From Gluconacetobacter liquefaciens (lineage in GTDB: Bacteria; Pseudomonadota; Alphaproteobacteria; Acetobacterales; Acetobacteraceae): DNA of 64,000 nucleotides. The position numbers were made by a program, and so were the translations under genes. This document shows positions 53,459 through 62,272 of this stretch, piece by piece. Below the pieces are notes generated by a model. That model was not told where the DNA came from. It made no database searches and saw only the letters and a program-made list of their open reading frames with translations. Positions within the stretch are counted from its first letter, which is position 1, and every line of letters begins with the position of its first letter. The stretch covers positions 124,001 through 188,000 of the forward strand of contig NZ_QQAW01000005.1 of the NCBI RefSeq assembly GCF_003350405.1, in the 5' to 3' direction.

Positions 53459-53861
53459 GGGCCGGGAACTCCTCTTTCAAGGTATGACAATGGCTTGTCC
53501 CCGTGTCGGGAGCACTCGATTTTTTAAGATGTTTTCGAGATGTTCGGTCCCCTGCCCCAGCGATATTTGTCGGACGAGCTGCCTAAAATATCAAAGTGTT
53601 AAAGCGCGTTGGCCTGCGGATGATAGGCGACAGGCCCGAAGACGGGCGTGCCGGGCGCGATGAAACACGCAGGTAGCGGAGAATAGGGCGGAGAAAAGAA
53701 AAATGACGTCAGGATAATAATTCTCAAAGAAGATGACTTTGGAATTGCGCTTATCGACGCAATGCTACCCGTGCCGGAGAGGGTGCTGCCTGCGGCCCGG
53801 CGGCGTATGGGCTTGGCAGTCGTCGTTTCAAAGCATGTCAACGGTCACGGGATTTTCATGT
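53459..53861. other. Gene-free spacer with an AT-rich Fur-like sequence
   Basis: 403 bases without a supported gene. GATAATAATTCTCA (53713-53726) resembles half of a Fur box, but no gene start lies near it on either strand except the antiporter relic 255 bases away. The region may be decayed DNA around that relic. Confidence 0.4.
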
Positions 53862-54902
53862 TTATCCGGCTATATCAAAAAGTACTTTCGAGGCATGTCG
53901 CCGGTCGATGGATGTCGTGAACGCCTCGTCGAATGCCGACAGCCCGAACCGATGGGTCACCAGCCCCTCCGCGATCCAGGGGTTGGTTGCCAGCAGGGCG
54001 AGCGCGGTGCCGAATTCCGCGTCGAAGCGGAATGACCCGCGATAATCCAGTTCCCGCGCGATGATCTGGCCGAGCGGAATGCCGACATCACCGGGCGGAA
54101 ACATGCCGACCTGCACCAGAATGCCGCCCTTGGCGGTGCAGGCGATCGCCGTCGGCAACGCGCTGGCGGCTCCCGAGGCTTCGAACACAACGTCATGATC
54201 CGCCCGATAGGGCGTCGCAGCGGTGTTGATGACGGATGTGGCGCCCATCCGGCGGGCGATCGACAATGGAAAATCCTGAAGATCGGTGGCGACGATCGTC
54301 TCCGCGCCGGCGATCTTCAGCCCGGCCACGATCAGGGCGCCGATGGGACCGGCGCCCTGAACCAGTATGGTCCTGCCACGGACCTCTCCCGCGCGGGCAA
54401 TGGCATGCAGCGCAACCGACAGTGGCTCGGCGAGGCAGGCGCTGCGAACGTCCAGGCCCGGCGGCAGCGGGTGGATCTGACTGGCGGCCACGGTCATCAG
54501 GCGCCGGAAGCCGCCATCCGTGTGGGGCAACATGGCGGCGCTGCCCAGAAAGCGCGTATCGCTGCACAGATGCCGCAGGCCACGCCGGCATTCGGGGCAG
54601 TCTCCACAGGGGCGGGCCGGATGAATTGCAACCGGCCCGCCCTGTACCAGCCCGCTTACGCCCGGACCCGTCCGTTCGACGAAGCCCGAGATTTCGTGGC
54701 CGAGAATCATGGGCTCGCGCAAAACGGAGGCACCCACTCCGCCATGTTTGAGATAATGCATGTCGGAGCCGCAGATCCCACCCCATGCGACCCGCACCGT
54801 CACCTCGCCGGTTCCAGGCGCAGTGACGGCTACCCTGTCCAGCCGCAGATCCTCCTTGGCATGGATCACCAGTGCTTCAGTTGTATATGCAGTGTCGGAC
54901 AT
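53862..54902 (-). CDS. Zinc-dependent medium-chain dehydrogenase, L-idonate 5-dehydrogenase-like
   Basis: 346 residues from ATG 54902; the frame is open to 55310 but that part is unlike the family. Catalytic zinc ligands: C44 in WGGICGSDMHYLKHGG, H69 and E70 in ILGHEISG. Structural zinc cysteines are in CGDCPECRRGLRHLC. The NAD(P) fold shows VQGAGPIGALIVAGLK. GGVGASVLREPMILGHEISG is the form seen in L-idonate 5-dehydrogenase and xylitol/sorbitol relatives. It likely oxidises a sugar acid or polyol in the cytoplasm, fitting an acetic acid bacterium. Divergent from the TonB receptor across 518 bases. Confidence 0.82.
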   Translation of the reverse strand: MSDTAYTTEALVIHAKEDLRLDRVAVTAPGTGEVTVRVAWGGICGSDMHYLKHGGVGASVLREPMILGHEISGFVERTGPGVSGLVQGGPVAIHPARPCGDCPECRRGLRHLCSDTRFLGSAAMLPHTDGGFRRLMTVAASQIHPLPPGLDVRSACLAEPLSVALHAIARAGEVRGRTILVQGAGPIGALIVAGLKIAGAETIVATDLQDFPLSIARRMGATSVINTAATPYRADHDVVFEASGAASALPTAIACTAKGGILVQVGMFPPGDVGIPLGQIIARELDYRGSFRFDAEFGTALALLATNPWIAEGLVTHRFGLSAFDEAFTTSIDRRHASKVLFDIAG

Positions 54903-55420
54903 CGCGGCTGTACCCTGTTGTAAGAAAGGATTGCGTCCCTGTGCAGGAATGAGAAGGGTCGGGAAGTTCGAGGCAGGTCGGCCGTGTCGGGTGAATGATT
55001 TGCGGCCGGTCCGCCTGATTGCTAACGCCCGAACGGCTTGCCGGATGCCAGGCATCGGACCCCGCCTGGCCGTCCATGCGGAGGCGCGGGTGAAGCAGAC
55101 CGTTCTGCCGGACAGCCCCGCGATCCACGGCGCCCATCTGCACAACCGGCGTCGCGCGCTGGTGACGGTCACGCCCGAACTGGAGCATGTGCGAAACCGC
55201 GATCTGCCGCGTCCGCATCGCCGGTGGCGCGGCGGCATCGAAGGTCGTGAGAGAGTGCCAGTGCGAAATGCGCACGGGGGCTGATTCGAAAGGTGTTTCC
55301 GGACGGACACAGAGCGGCAGATTCGCCTGCGGGTCGCGACGTGGTGACGCGCGGGGCGTTCATTTCGTCATAAATAGGCGCTTCGTGCGAATCTGCCGGG
55401 AAGCAGGGAAGGGGATAGGA
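54903..55420. other. Long spacer between the dehydrogenase and TonB receptor genes
   Basis: 518 bases. Both frames that run through it are extensions of the flanking genes with Arg/Pro-rich, family-unlike translations, so I call no gene. It should hold both promoters; CATAAA (55369-55374) is a weak -10 candidate ahead of the receptor gene. No clear operator. Confidence 0.45.
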
Positions 55421-57838
55421 TTGTCGTCGAGGTTCGTTGTCTTTCTGTTCATGGCCGCTACGGCGCTTTCTACCGGTGAGGCCTCGCGCGCCTGGGCCCA
55501 GGCGGCGATAGGGCAGGCTCAGCCTGCGACCCACCCGGTGGCGGCAGCTTCACGTCCAAAGACGGAGAGCATTACCGTCACCGGCAGCAACCCGGTGGAA
55601 AGTGCCGATGGCGTGACAGGCCGGGCACCGGGCGGCGGGATGATGAGCGAGCAGACCGAAGCCAAGGCGATCACAACCGTGGGCCGTGACTTCATCGCCA
55701 AGCTGGCACCGATCACTTCGGCTGCGCAGATGATCCAGTTCGCGCCGGGCACCAATATCGCCTCGTCCGACCCGTTCGGTCTGTCGGATCAGACGTCGAT
55801 CAATGTTCGCGGCATGAACCAGTCGGAACTCGGCTATCTGTATGACGGTGCGCCGATCGCCGACATCTCGGCCTACGACCCCTATACGTCGCAATGGGGC
55901 GATACCGAGAACTACCAGGAAGTGCAGCTCTCGCAGGGAACGTCGGACATCAATGCGCCACTGGTCAGCGCCACCGGCGGCCAGATGAATATCAGGACGG
56001 TCGATCCGTCGCATGCATTCGGCGGTCTGGTCGATTACTCTTACGGATCGCACAAGACCAACCGTGGATTCATCCGCGTGAACACGGGCGATATCCTCAA
56101 TACCGGTGTGCGCGGCTATATCTCGTATTCCAATGCGACCTTTGGCACCTGGCGCGGCCCCGGCCGGGGGCAGCGGCGGCATATTGATTCCAAATTCATG
56201 AAGGAATGGGGGCAGGGAAACTCGATTTCCTTTGTCGAGGCTTATAACGAGAACAACCAGCCGACCTATGCCCCGGTAACCGCCCAGCAATGGCGGCAAT
56301 CGGGCAACAGTTTCAATTACACAGCAAACCCGTTCGAAACGAACGAAGCCGGCAGCTATTGGCCGACCGAACTGGGCGCGTGGCGCAGCCTGATCCTGGT
56401 CGCGCCGATGCATTTCACGCTGACGCGCGACCTGTCGCTGCACATCACGCCCTATCTGTATTGGGGCAGTGGCGGCAGCGGCATGGGCCAATGGGACATG
56501 CCGGTCAATCAATATAATCCTTCGACCGGCCAGAATGAGAATCTGGTGCTGCCCTATCCCGGTCTCGCCTATGACGATTCGGGCACACAATCTTTCCATG
56601 GCGATGGTTATTACCTGATGCGGGAATATCATCCCGGCATCACCGGCCATCTGGATTACAAGGCAGGTCGGCATCAGACGATCAGCCTCGGGGCATTCTA
56701 CGATTATTATGACGATGCCGAAGTCACCAATATCAGCCAGTTGGGGCCGAATGGCGATCCGCCGAACATATGGGGTTCCTACGGGCTGAAATTTCCCAAC
56801 GGGTATGAATATAACCTGTTCCTGAACTACCACATGATTACGCAATCCATCGGATTATATGTCAGCGATTCCACATCGTGGCTAAACGATCGGCTGAAGC
56901 TGAACGCTGGATTCAAATATGTCATGATGAATCGGGCGGGTACCAATAATTACGACAACGCGGTGCCTTATGCCGTGGGTACGAACTACGCCACGCCGCT
57001 GCCGCGCCTTTCAGGCAGTTACCGGATCGACGATCATAATCAGGTCTTTTTCGACGTCGCGACGAATTTTCGCATGCCGACGACCAATTCCTATTTCTCG
57101 GGCGTGCCGGGGAACAGTATGGGCATCGGCGGGTCGGTCAAGCCGGAATTCGCGATTTCTGAGGAACTCGGCTACCGGCATTTCGGTCTGTACAATCTGA
57201 CGATCAATCTGTTCAACTACAATTTCACCAATCGCAACATTACCACCAATACGATCGTCAACGGCAGTTCTTTCGGCGGGGTTTCGATGAATGCCGGCGG
57301 CCAGACGGTGCGGGGCGCGGATATCGAGTTCGGTCTGCGCCCGTGGCATCATTTCAGCCCTTATGTGTCGGGCGAATATCTCTATGCCCGCACCGACAAC
57401 AACCTGCCGGCGATGGCGGATAACGGTGCGCTCGATTACCTGCCCTCTGCTGGCAAGCGGGCGCCGATGGCCCCCGAATGGACGACCAGCGCCGCCCTGA
57501 GTTACGATGATAGCCATCTCTTCGGCAATTTCATGTATCGCTGGATCGGCCGTCAATATTCCGATTTCATGGATCAGGAATCGCTCCCTGCCCACGGCCA
57601 GATCGACATGACGCTGGGCTATCGCCTGCCGGACATGTGGCACCTGAAGCATCCGCAGATCCAGCTCAACATGTATAACCTGGCTAGCTGGCATTACCGT
57701 TCGGGCATTCAGAGCCTGTCGAACAATACCAACCCGACCATGGGCGTGCGTGGCAACATGATCGATTCCTCCGGCGCCCCAGCCTATCTGATCGCCAGCA
57801 CGTTCGCGATGATGGTAACGGCCACGACCGGATTTTAG
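55421..57838 (+). CDS. TonB-dependent outer-membrane receptor, TTG start
   Basis: 805 residues from TTG 55421, preceded by GAAGGGGATAGG. It starts (L)SSRFVVFLFMAATAL with a signal peptide cut near AWA/AQA; the open frame upstream to 55187 lacks one. The region TESITVTGSNPVES is a TonB-box-like N-terminus; the plug has ISQ-type TSINVRGMNQSELGYLYDGA, and the rest is a 22-strand barrel with the final strand ending in TFAMMVTATTGF. The substrate is unknown. In acetic acid bacteria many such receptors import iron complexes or carbohydrates; the divergent polyol-type dehydrogenase hints at a sugar-linked substrate, only by context. Confidence 0.85.
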   Translation: MSSRFVVFLFMAATALSTGEASRAWAQAAIGQAQPATHPVAAASRPKTESITVTGSNPVESADGVTGRAPGGGMMSEQTEAKAITTVGRDFIAKLAPITSAAQMIQFAPGTNIASSDPFGLSDQTSINVRGMNQSELGYLYDGAPIADISAYDPYTSQWGDTENYQEVQLSQGTSDINAPLVSATGGQMNIRTVDPSHAFGGLVDYSYGSHKTNRGFIRVNTGDILNTGVRGYISYSNATFGTWRGPGRGQRRHIDSKFMKEWGQGNSISFVEAYNENNQPTYAPVTAQQWRQSGNSFNYTANPFETNEAGSYWPTELGAWRSLILVAPMHFTLTRDLSLHITPYLYWGSGGSGMGQWDMPVNQYNPSTGQNENLVLPYPGLAYDDSGTQSFHGDGYYLMREYHPGITGHLDYKAGRHQTISLGAFYDYYDDAEVTNISQLGPNGDPPNIWGSYGLKFPNGYEYNLFLNYHMITQSIGLYVSDSTSWLNDRLKLNAGFKYVMMNRAGTNNYDNAVPYAVGTNYATPLPRLSGSYRIDDHNQVFFDVATNFRMPTTNSYFSGVPGNSMGIGGSVKPEFAISEELGYRHFGLYNLTINLFNYNFTNRNITTNTIVNGSSFGGVSMNAGGQTVRGADIEFGLRPWHHFSPYVSGEYLYARTDNNLPAMADNGALDYLPSAGKRAPMAPEWTTSAALSYDDSHLFGNFMYRWIGRQYSDFMDQESLPAHGQIDMTLGYRLPDMWHLKHPQIQLNMYNLASWHYRSGIQSLSNNTNPTMGVRGNMIDSSGAPAYLIASTFAMMVTATTGF

Positions 57839-57845
57839 GAAAGCG

Positions 57846-57882
57846 GGACATACGCGCCGAGATTGCCGCCGCGCGCATGTCC
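57846..57882. terminator. Bidirectional hairpin between TonB receptor and aldo/keto reductase
   Basis: GGACAT (57846-57851) and CGCGC (57853-57857) pair with GCGCG (57871-57875) and ATGTCC (57877-57882) around one mismatch; loop 13 bases. It begins 7 bases after the receptor stop and ends 10 bases before the convergent stop. No T-run. Confidence 0.55.
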
Positions 57883-57892
57883 ACGCTGCTTC

Positions 57893-58870
57893 TCAGAAGC
57901 CTGCGATGGGGTGCGGGATATAGGGTTCCTCCAACGCTGCGATCTCACCACGATCCAGTATCAGGTCCAGCGCCGCGAGCGCGTCGTCAAGGTGGCCGGG
58001 CTTCGAGGCTCCGACGATAGGGGCGGTGATGCCGGGCTTTTGCAGCAGCCATGCCAGCGCCACCTGGGCACGAGGTACGCTGCGCGCCTGTGCGATGCGG
58101 CCGACCGCATCAATCACCGTGCGGTCGGCGGACTGCGTCTGGTCATACAGATTATGCAGCACGTTGTCGGTTTCCTGCCTGTTGGTGCGCTCGCGCCAGT
58201 CGCGGGCCAGCAGGCCGCGCGCCAGCGGGCTCCAGGGTAGGATGCCGACACCCTGGTCGTGGCAGAAAGGCAGCATTTCGCGCTCTTCCTCGCGGTTCAG
58301 CAGGTTCAGATGGTCCTGCATGCTCACGAATTCGGTCCAGCCATGCTGGCGGGCGGTGTAGATCGCCTTGGCGAACTGCCAGGCGAACATCGACGATGCG
58401 CCGATATAGCGCGCCTTGCCGGCCTTCACGACGTCATGCAGGGCTTCCAGCGTTTCCTCGATCGGCGTGTGCGGGTCCCAACGATGGATCTGGTACAGAT
58501 CGACGTAATCGGTGCCCAGCCGGCGCAGGCTGTTGTCGATCTCGGCCAGGATGGCGCGGCGCGAGAGGCCCGAGCCGTTCGGCCCCGGACGGGTGCGGAA
58601 AAACACCTTGGTCGCCAGAACCACATCTTCGCGGCGTGAAAAATCGCGGATCGCGCGGCCCACGATTTCCTCTGACGAGCCGTCGGAATAAATGTTGGCA
58701 GTGTCGAGGAAATTGATCCCGGCTTCCAGCGCCTGACGGATCAGGGGGCGGCTGTGTTCCTCGTCCAGGGTCCAGGAATGGTTGCCGCGATCGGGCTGGC
58801 CGTAGGTCATGCAGCCAAGACAGAGGCGCGAGACCTGGAGGCCGGTGCGGCCCAGTCGGATATAGTCCAT
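57893..58870 (-). CDS. Aldo/keto reductase (YajO-like)
   Basis: 325 residues. All four catalytic residues are present: D56 and Y61 in NFLDTANIYSDGSSEE, K88 in VVLATKVF and H129 in DLYQIHRW. The N-terminus MDYIRLGRTGLQVSRLCLGC and the NADPH-binding end LLQKPGITAPIVGASKPGHL are typical. The closest known relatives by sequence feel are YajO and voltage-channel-beta-like reductases of bacteria. It reduces aldehydes or ketones with NADPH; the true substrate is open. It lies 17 bases after the ABC ATPase stop and may share its transcript. Confidence 0.9.
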   Translation of the reverse strand: MDYIRLGRTGLQVSRLCLGCMTYGQPDRGNHSWTLDEEHSRPLIRQALEAGINFLDTANIYSDGSSEEIVGRAIRDFSRREDVVLATKVFFRTRPGPNGSGLSRRAILAEIDNSLRRLGTDYVDLYQIHRWDPHTPIEETLEALHDVVKAGKARYIGASSMFAWQFAKAIYTARQHGWTEFVSMQDHLNLLNREEEREMLPFCHDQGVGILPWSPLARGLLARDWRERTNRQETDNVLHNLYDQTQSADRTVIDAVGRIAQARSVPRAQVALAWLLQKPGITAPIVGASKPGHLDDALAALDLILDRGEIAALEEPYIPHPIAGF

Positions 58871-58887
58871 GGAATGATCTCTTTCTC

Positions 58888-60474
58888 TCAGGCGGCCGAA
58901 AGGTCCTGTGCGGCGTCCAGCAGGGTGCGGGTAAAGGTGTGGCGGGGGGCGGTCAGAATCTCCGCCGCCGGACCGGCCTCGACGATCCGGCCAGACTGCA
59001 TCACCAGCACATCGTCACACATCCGCCGGATGACGCCCAGATCGTGCGAGATGAACAGATAGGCCATGTTCAGTTCGCGCTGCAATTCTTCCAGCAGGTC
59101 CAGCACCTGGGCTTGCACGGAAACATCCAGCGCCGAAACCGGTTCGTCGCACACGATCAGCGCCGGCCGGACCGCGACCGCGCGCGCGATCGCCACCCGC
59201 TGCCGCTGGCCGCCTGAAAGACTGGCTGGTCGTCGCGCCGCGATCGACGCAGGCAGACGCACGCGGTCCAGCAGAGTGGCGATGGCGTGGTCGTGATTGC
59301 CGGCGACCGATAGTGCGTCCGCCAGGATTTCCCGCACCGTCCAGCGCGGATCGAATGAGCCCAGCGGGTCCTGGTAGATCATCGCGATTGCCCTGCGCCG
59401 CGGGCGGCGATCCCCTTCCGGCACTCCCTGCCGCCCGCCTCGCACCCATCGTTCACCCATGAAGATCACCTCGCCTGCATCGGGCTGCGTCAGGCCCATG
59501 ACGATGCGCGCGGTGGTGGTCTTTCCCGAGCCCGATTCCCCGATCAGGCCGAGCGTGCGACCGGGATGGAGGCTGAATCCGACATCGGACAGGATGCGCC
59601 GCGCAACGCCGTCGGGGCCGCGCCGGTTGAGCGACAGGTCGCGGGCGGTCAGCAGTGGAGCCGTCTCAGTGCCATGTTGCGCGGTGGCGCGTGGCGGGTG
59701 GCGCACCGGGTCGGCGTCGAGCAGCGTCCGTGTATAAGCATGGACGGGGCGGCCAAGAACCTGCGCGGTCGCACCCTGTTCCACCACGGCCCCGTGATGC
59801 AAAACGATCACATGGTCGGCCAGACGGGCGACGAAGCCGAGATCGTGGCTGATCAGCAGCAGGCCGGTGCCATTGTCGCGCAGTCGCCCCAGCAGGCGCA
59901 GGATCTGGGCCTGCACGGAGGGGTCCAGCGCCGTGGTCGGCTCGTCCGCGATCAACAATGGGGGGGACAGCGCGATGGCGCTGGCGATCAGTGCGCGCTG
60001 GCGCAGGCCGCCGGAGAGTTCGTCAGGGCGCTGGCGAGCGCGGAGGACCGGATCGGGAATACCTACTTGTTCCAGCAGGTTATGCACGCGCTCGTTACGC
60101 CCGGCCCGCGTGCCCCATTTGTGGGCGGAAAGGGATTCGGCGATTTCCCGTCCTACGGGGCGTAGCGGGTCCAATGCCACGAGGGCATCCTGCAGGACCA
60201 TGCCGATGTGGCGTCCGCGCAGCGCGCGCCAGTCGCGTGACGACAGGGTGCGGAGATCCTGCCCGCCAAGCGATAGCCGGCGGGCCGAGACGCAGGCCCG
60301 TGGTCCGGCGAGGCCGATCAGGCTGCGGGCGGTGACACTTTTACCCGACCCGGACTCTCCGACCAGCGCCACGACCCGGCCCGGTTGCAGGGTGAAGGAC
60401 AGGTCCTGGACAGCCACGTGCTCGCCTGTCGGCGTAGGGAATGAAACCGAGAGATTTTCAACCTCCAGAATCAT
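58888..60474 (-). CDS. Fused double-ATPase subunit of an oligopeptide-type ABC importer
   Basis: 528 residues from ATG 60474. Two full nucleotide-binding domains in tandem: the first (about 1-250) with Walker A VGESGSGKS, signature LSGGLRQR and Walker B LLIADEPTTALDPS; the second (about 270-520) with IGESGSGKT, signature LSGGQRQR and LIVCDEPVSALDVS. This is the GsiA/YejF arrangement, replacing the separate DppD and DppF. The start overlaps the upstream permease stop by ATGA. It powers uptake by the two permeases and lipoprotein encoded upstream. A longer frame to 60966 is an artefact of the permease gene. Confidence 0.93.
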   Translation of the reverse strand: MILEVENLSVSFPTPTGEHVAVQDLSFTLQPGRVVALVGESGSGKSVTARSLIGLAGPRACVSARRLSLGGQDLRTLSSRDWRALRGRHIGMVLQDALVALDPLRPVGREIAESLSAHKWGTRAGRNERVHNLLEQVGIPDPVLRARQRPDELSGGLRQRALIASAIALSPPLLIADEPTTALDPSVQAQILRLLGRLRDNGTGLLLISHDLGFVARLADHVIVLHHGAVVEQGATAQVLGRPVHAYTRTLLDADPVRHPPRATAQHGTETAPLLTARDLSLNRRGPDGVARRILSDVGFSLHPGRTLGLIGESGSGKTTTARIVMGLTQPDAGEVIFMGERWVRGGRQGVPEGDRRPRRRAIAMIYQDPLGSFDPRWTVREILADALSVAGNHDHAIATLLDRVRLPASIAARRPASLSGGQRQRVAIARAVAVRPALIVCDEPVSALDVSVQAQVLDLLEELQRELNMAYLFISHDLGVIRRMCDDVLVMQSGRIVEAGPAAEILTAPRHTFTRTLLDAAQDLSAA

Positions 60475-61337
60475 GATCCACGTCCCTCGATTGCACGTTG
60501 CAGGGCGCGGCCGGCGATCGTGGTGGAAAGCATGGTCACGACGATGGCGAGGCCGGGGAAAAAGGTCATCCACCACGCCTCGGCGATGAAATCGCGGCCC
60601 ATCGACAGCATCGTGCCCCATTCCGCCGCCGGGGGCGGGGCACCCAGCCCGAGGAAAGAGAGTGCGGCCGACCATACGACGGTTTGCCCCACGCCCATGG
60701 TGGCGGTGACGACCAGAGGCCGGAAGGCATTGGGCAGGATGTGCCGGACGACGATGCGCGCCGGGCTGTGACCAAGAGCCCGCGCGGCCTCGACATAGCC
60801 CGCGTCGCGTACCGACAGCACCTGGCCGAACACCATGCGGGTATAGCCGGCGGCGCTGCCGACCCCGATCGCGACGATCAGCGGGCCGATGCCGCTTCCT
60901 AGCGTCGCGGTGCACAGCAGCGCCAGCACCAGCACGGGAAAGGCGAACAGGATATCGATCAGCCATCGCACGCCCTGTTCGGCGATGCGGCCGCCCAGAC
61001 CGCCGATCAGCGCCAGAATGGTGGCGATGCTCAGCGACAGCGCGATGGCGCCGCAGCCCAGCGTCAGGGATTGCCGGGCGCCGTAGATCACCCGCGCCAG
61101 GATGTCGCGGCCGGATTGGTCGGTGCCGAACGGATGGGCCATCGATGGGGCGTGGAAGGCCTCACGCGGGGCGATGGCCAGCGGGTCGGTGTGGATGAGC
61201 AGGTGCGGGGCCAGTGCGGCTATGGTCAGCAGGACCAGAAACAGGACTGCTGCCGCTGGGCCGAGATGGCCGGGGCGCGGCAGACGGCGCCGAAAGGACA
61301 GGCGGTCCACAGAGGGGGCGAGGGACAGGCTGGTCAT
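60471..61337 (-). CDS. ABC importer permease, DppC type
   Basis: 288 residues from ATG 61337. An N-terminal cytoplasmic part leads to TM1 (AAVLFLVLLTIAALAPHLL), followed by HPFGTDQSGRDILARVIYGA, typical of DppC/OppC, and five more TM helices. The ATPase-coupling EAA loop is seen in YVEAARALGHSPARIVVRHI. Start and stop overlap neighbours (ATGA on both sides), so the four ABC genes are translationally coupled. Confidence 0.93.
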   Translation of the reverse strand: MTSLSLAPSVDRLSFRRRLPRPGHLGPAAAVLFLVLLTIAALAPHLLIHTDPLAIAPREAFHAPSMAHPFGTDQSGRDILARVIYGARQSLTLGCGAIALSLSIATILALIGGLGGRIAEQGVRWLIDILFAFPVLVLALLCTATLGSGIGPLIVAIGVGSAAGYTRMVFGQVLSVRDAGYVEAARALGHSPARIVVRHILPNAFRPLVVTATMGVGQTVVWSAALSFLGLGAPPPAAEWGTMLSMGRDFIAEAWWMTFFPGLAIVVTMLSTTIAGRALQRAIEGRGS

Positions 61338-62272
61338 GGGCGCGTTCCCTTCAGTCTGGGATCGACGAGGGCGATGAGTGTGTCGGCGGCGAGGCCGGCC
61401 AGGATGTAGGTCAGCGCGATGAACAGGACGATGCCGGAGACCAGCGGCATGTCGTGCGTGGCGACGGAGAGGAACAGTTCGCGCCCCAGCCCCTGTCGCG
61501 AGAAGATGATTTCGATGGCCACAGCATTGCCGACCAGCGCGCCGACCGCCCACGTCGAGAGGCTGATGCAGGGCAGGAGCGCGTGTCGCAGGGCATGGCG
61601 CAGCCGGACCGCGCCATCGCCCAGACCGCGTGCGCGGGCGGTGAGGATAAAAGGCTGGTCCAGCGCCAGATCAAAGGATTCGCGCATCACCTGGGCGATG
61701 AAGCCGGCCAATGGAATGGCCAGCGACAGGGTGGGCAGCACCAGTGCCGGCACGCCGTGATTGCCGGCCGGTGGCAGCAGGCGCCACTCAAAGGCCAGAC
61801 CCCACAGCAGCAGGATGCCGAGCCAGAATTGCGGCAGCCCGGCGCCGATCGTCTCCAGCGTCGAGGCAATGGCCCCGACCGTGCCGCGGCGGGCGGTCGG
61901 GACGACTGAGAGCAATGCCAACAGCCATGCCACCACCAGAGATGAGGCCATCAACGCCAGGGTCGGGGGGGCCTGTGCGCGCAGCACCGCGATGACCGGC
62001 ATGTGCTGCGAGAAGGACTGGCCGAGATCGCCGCGTGCGATGCGGGCGATATAGAGGCCGTATTGCACCGCAAGCGGGCGATCGAGCCCGTATTCGTGGC
62101 GGGCGGCGGCGATGGCCTCTGGCGTGGGGTTGGCCGAGGCACCGCCGAGAATGGCGGTGACCGGATCGCCCGGTGTGAGGTGCAGGGCGGCGAAGGTCAG
62201 GCTGGCGGCTGCCAGCAGCACCAGCAGGCCACCCAGCAGGCGCCATGCGGCGCGGTGGAGAAGGTGGGTCAT
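61334..62272 (-). CDS. ABC importer permease, DppB type
   Basis: 312 residues from ATG 62272, which overlaps the stop of the binding-protein gene; another ATG at 62284 is possible. DppB features: TM1 LLVLLAAASLTFAALHLTPG with the GDP turn, GDLGQSF, and EAA loop FILTARARGLGDGAVRLRHA. The ending TLIALVDPRLKG is common in the family. It pairs with the DppC-type permease. Confidence 0.93.
   Translation of the reverse strand: MTHLLHRAAWRLLGGLLVLLAAASLTFAALHLTPGDPVTAILGGASANPTPEAIAAARHEYGLDRPLAVQYGLYIARIARGDLGQSFSQHMPVIAVLRAQAPPTLALMASSLVVAWLLALLSVVPTARRGTVGAIASTLETIGAGLPQFWLGILLLWGLAFEWRLLPPAGNHGVPALVLPTLSLAIPLAGFIAQVMRESFDLALDQPFILTARARGLGDGAVRLRHALRHALLPCISLSTWAVGALVGNAVAIEIIFSRQGLGRELFLSVATHDMPLVSGIVLFIALTYILAGLAADTLIALVDPRLKGTRP

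Noticed and set aside
53599-53841. 80-codon frame on the - strand in the spacer after the dehydrogenase gene
   Set aside because: No ribosome-binding site, Ser/Pro-rich translation and no recognised family.
54904-55310. Upstream continuation of the dehydrogenase frame
   Set aside because: Arg/Pro-rich translation with no similarity to the dehydrogenase family, which starts at 54902.
60475-60966. N-terminal extension of the double ATPase frame
   Set aside because: It is an out-of-frame reading of the DppC-type permease; the ATPase family start is at 60474 with an ATGA overlap.
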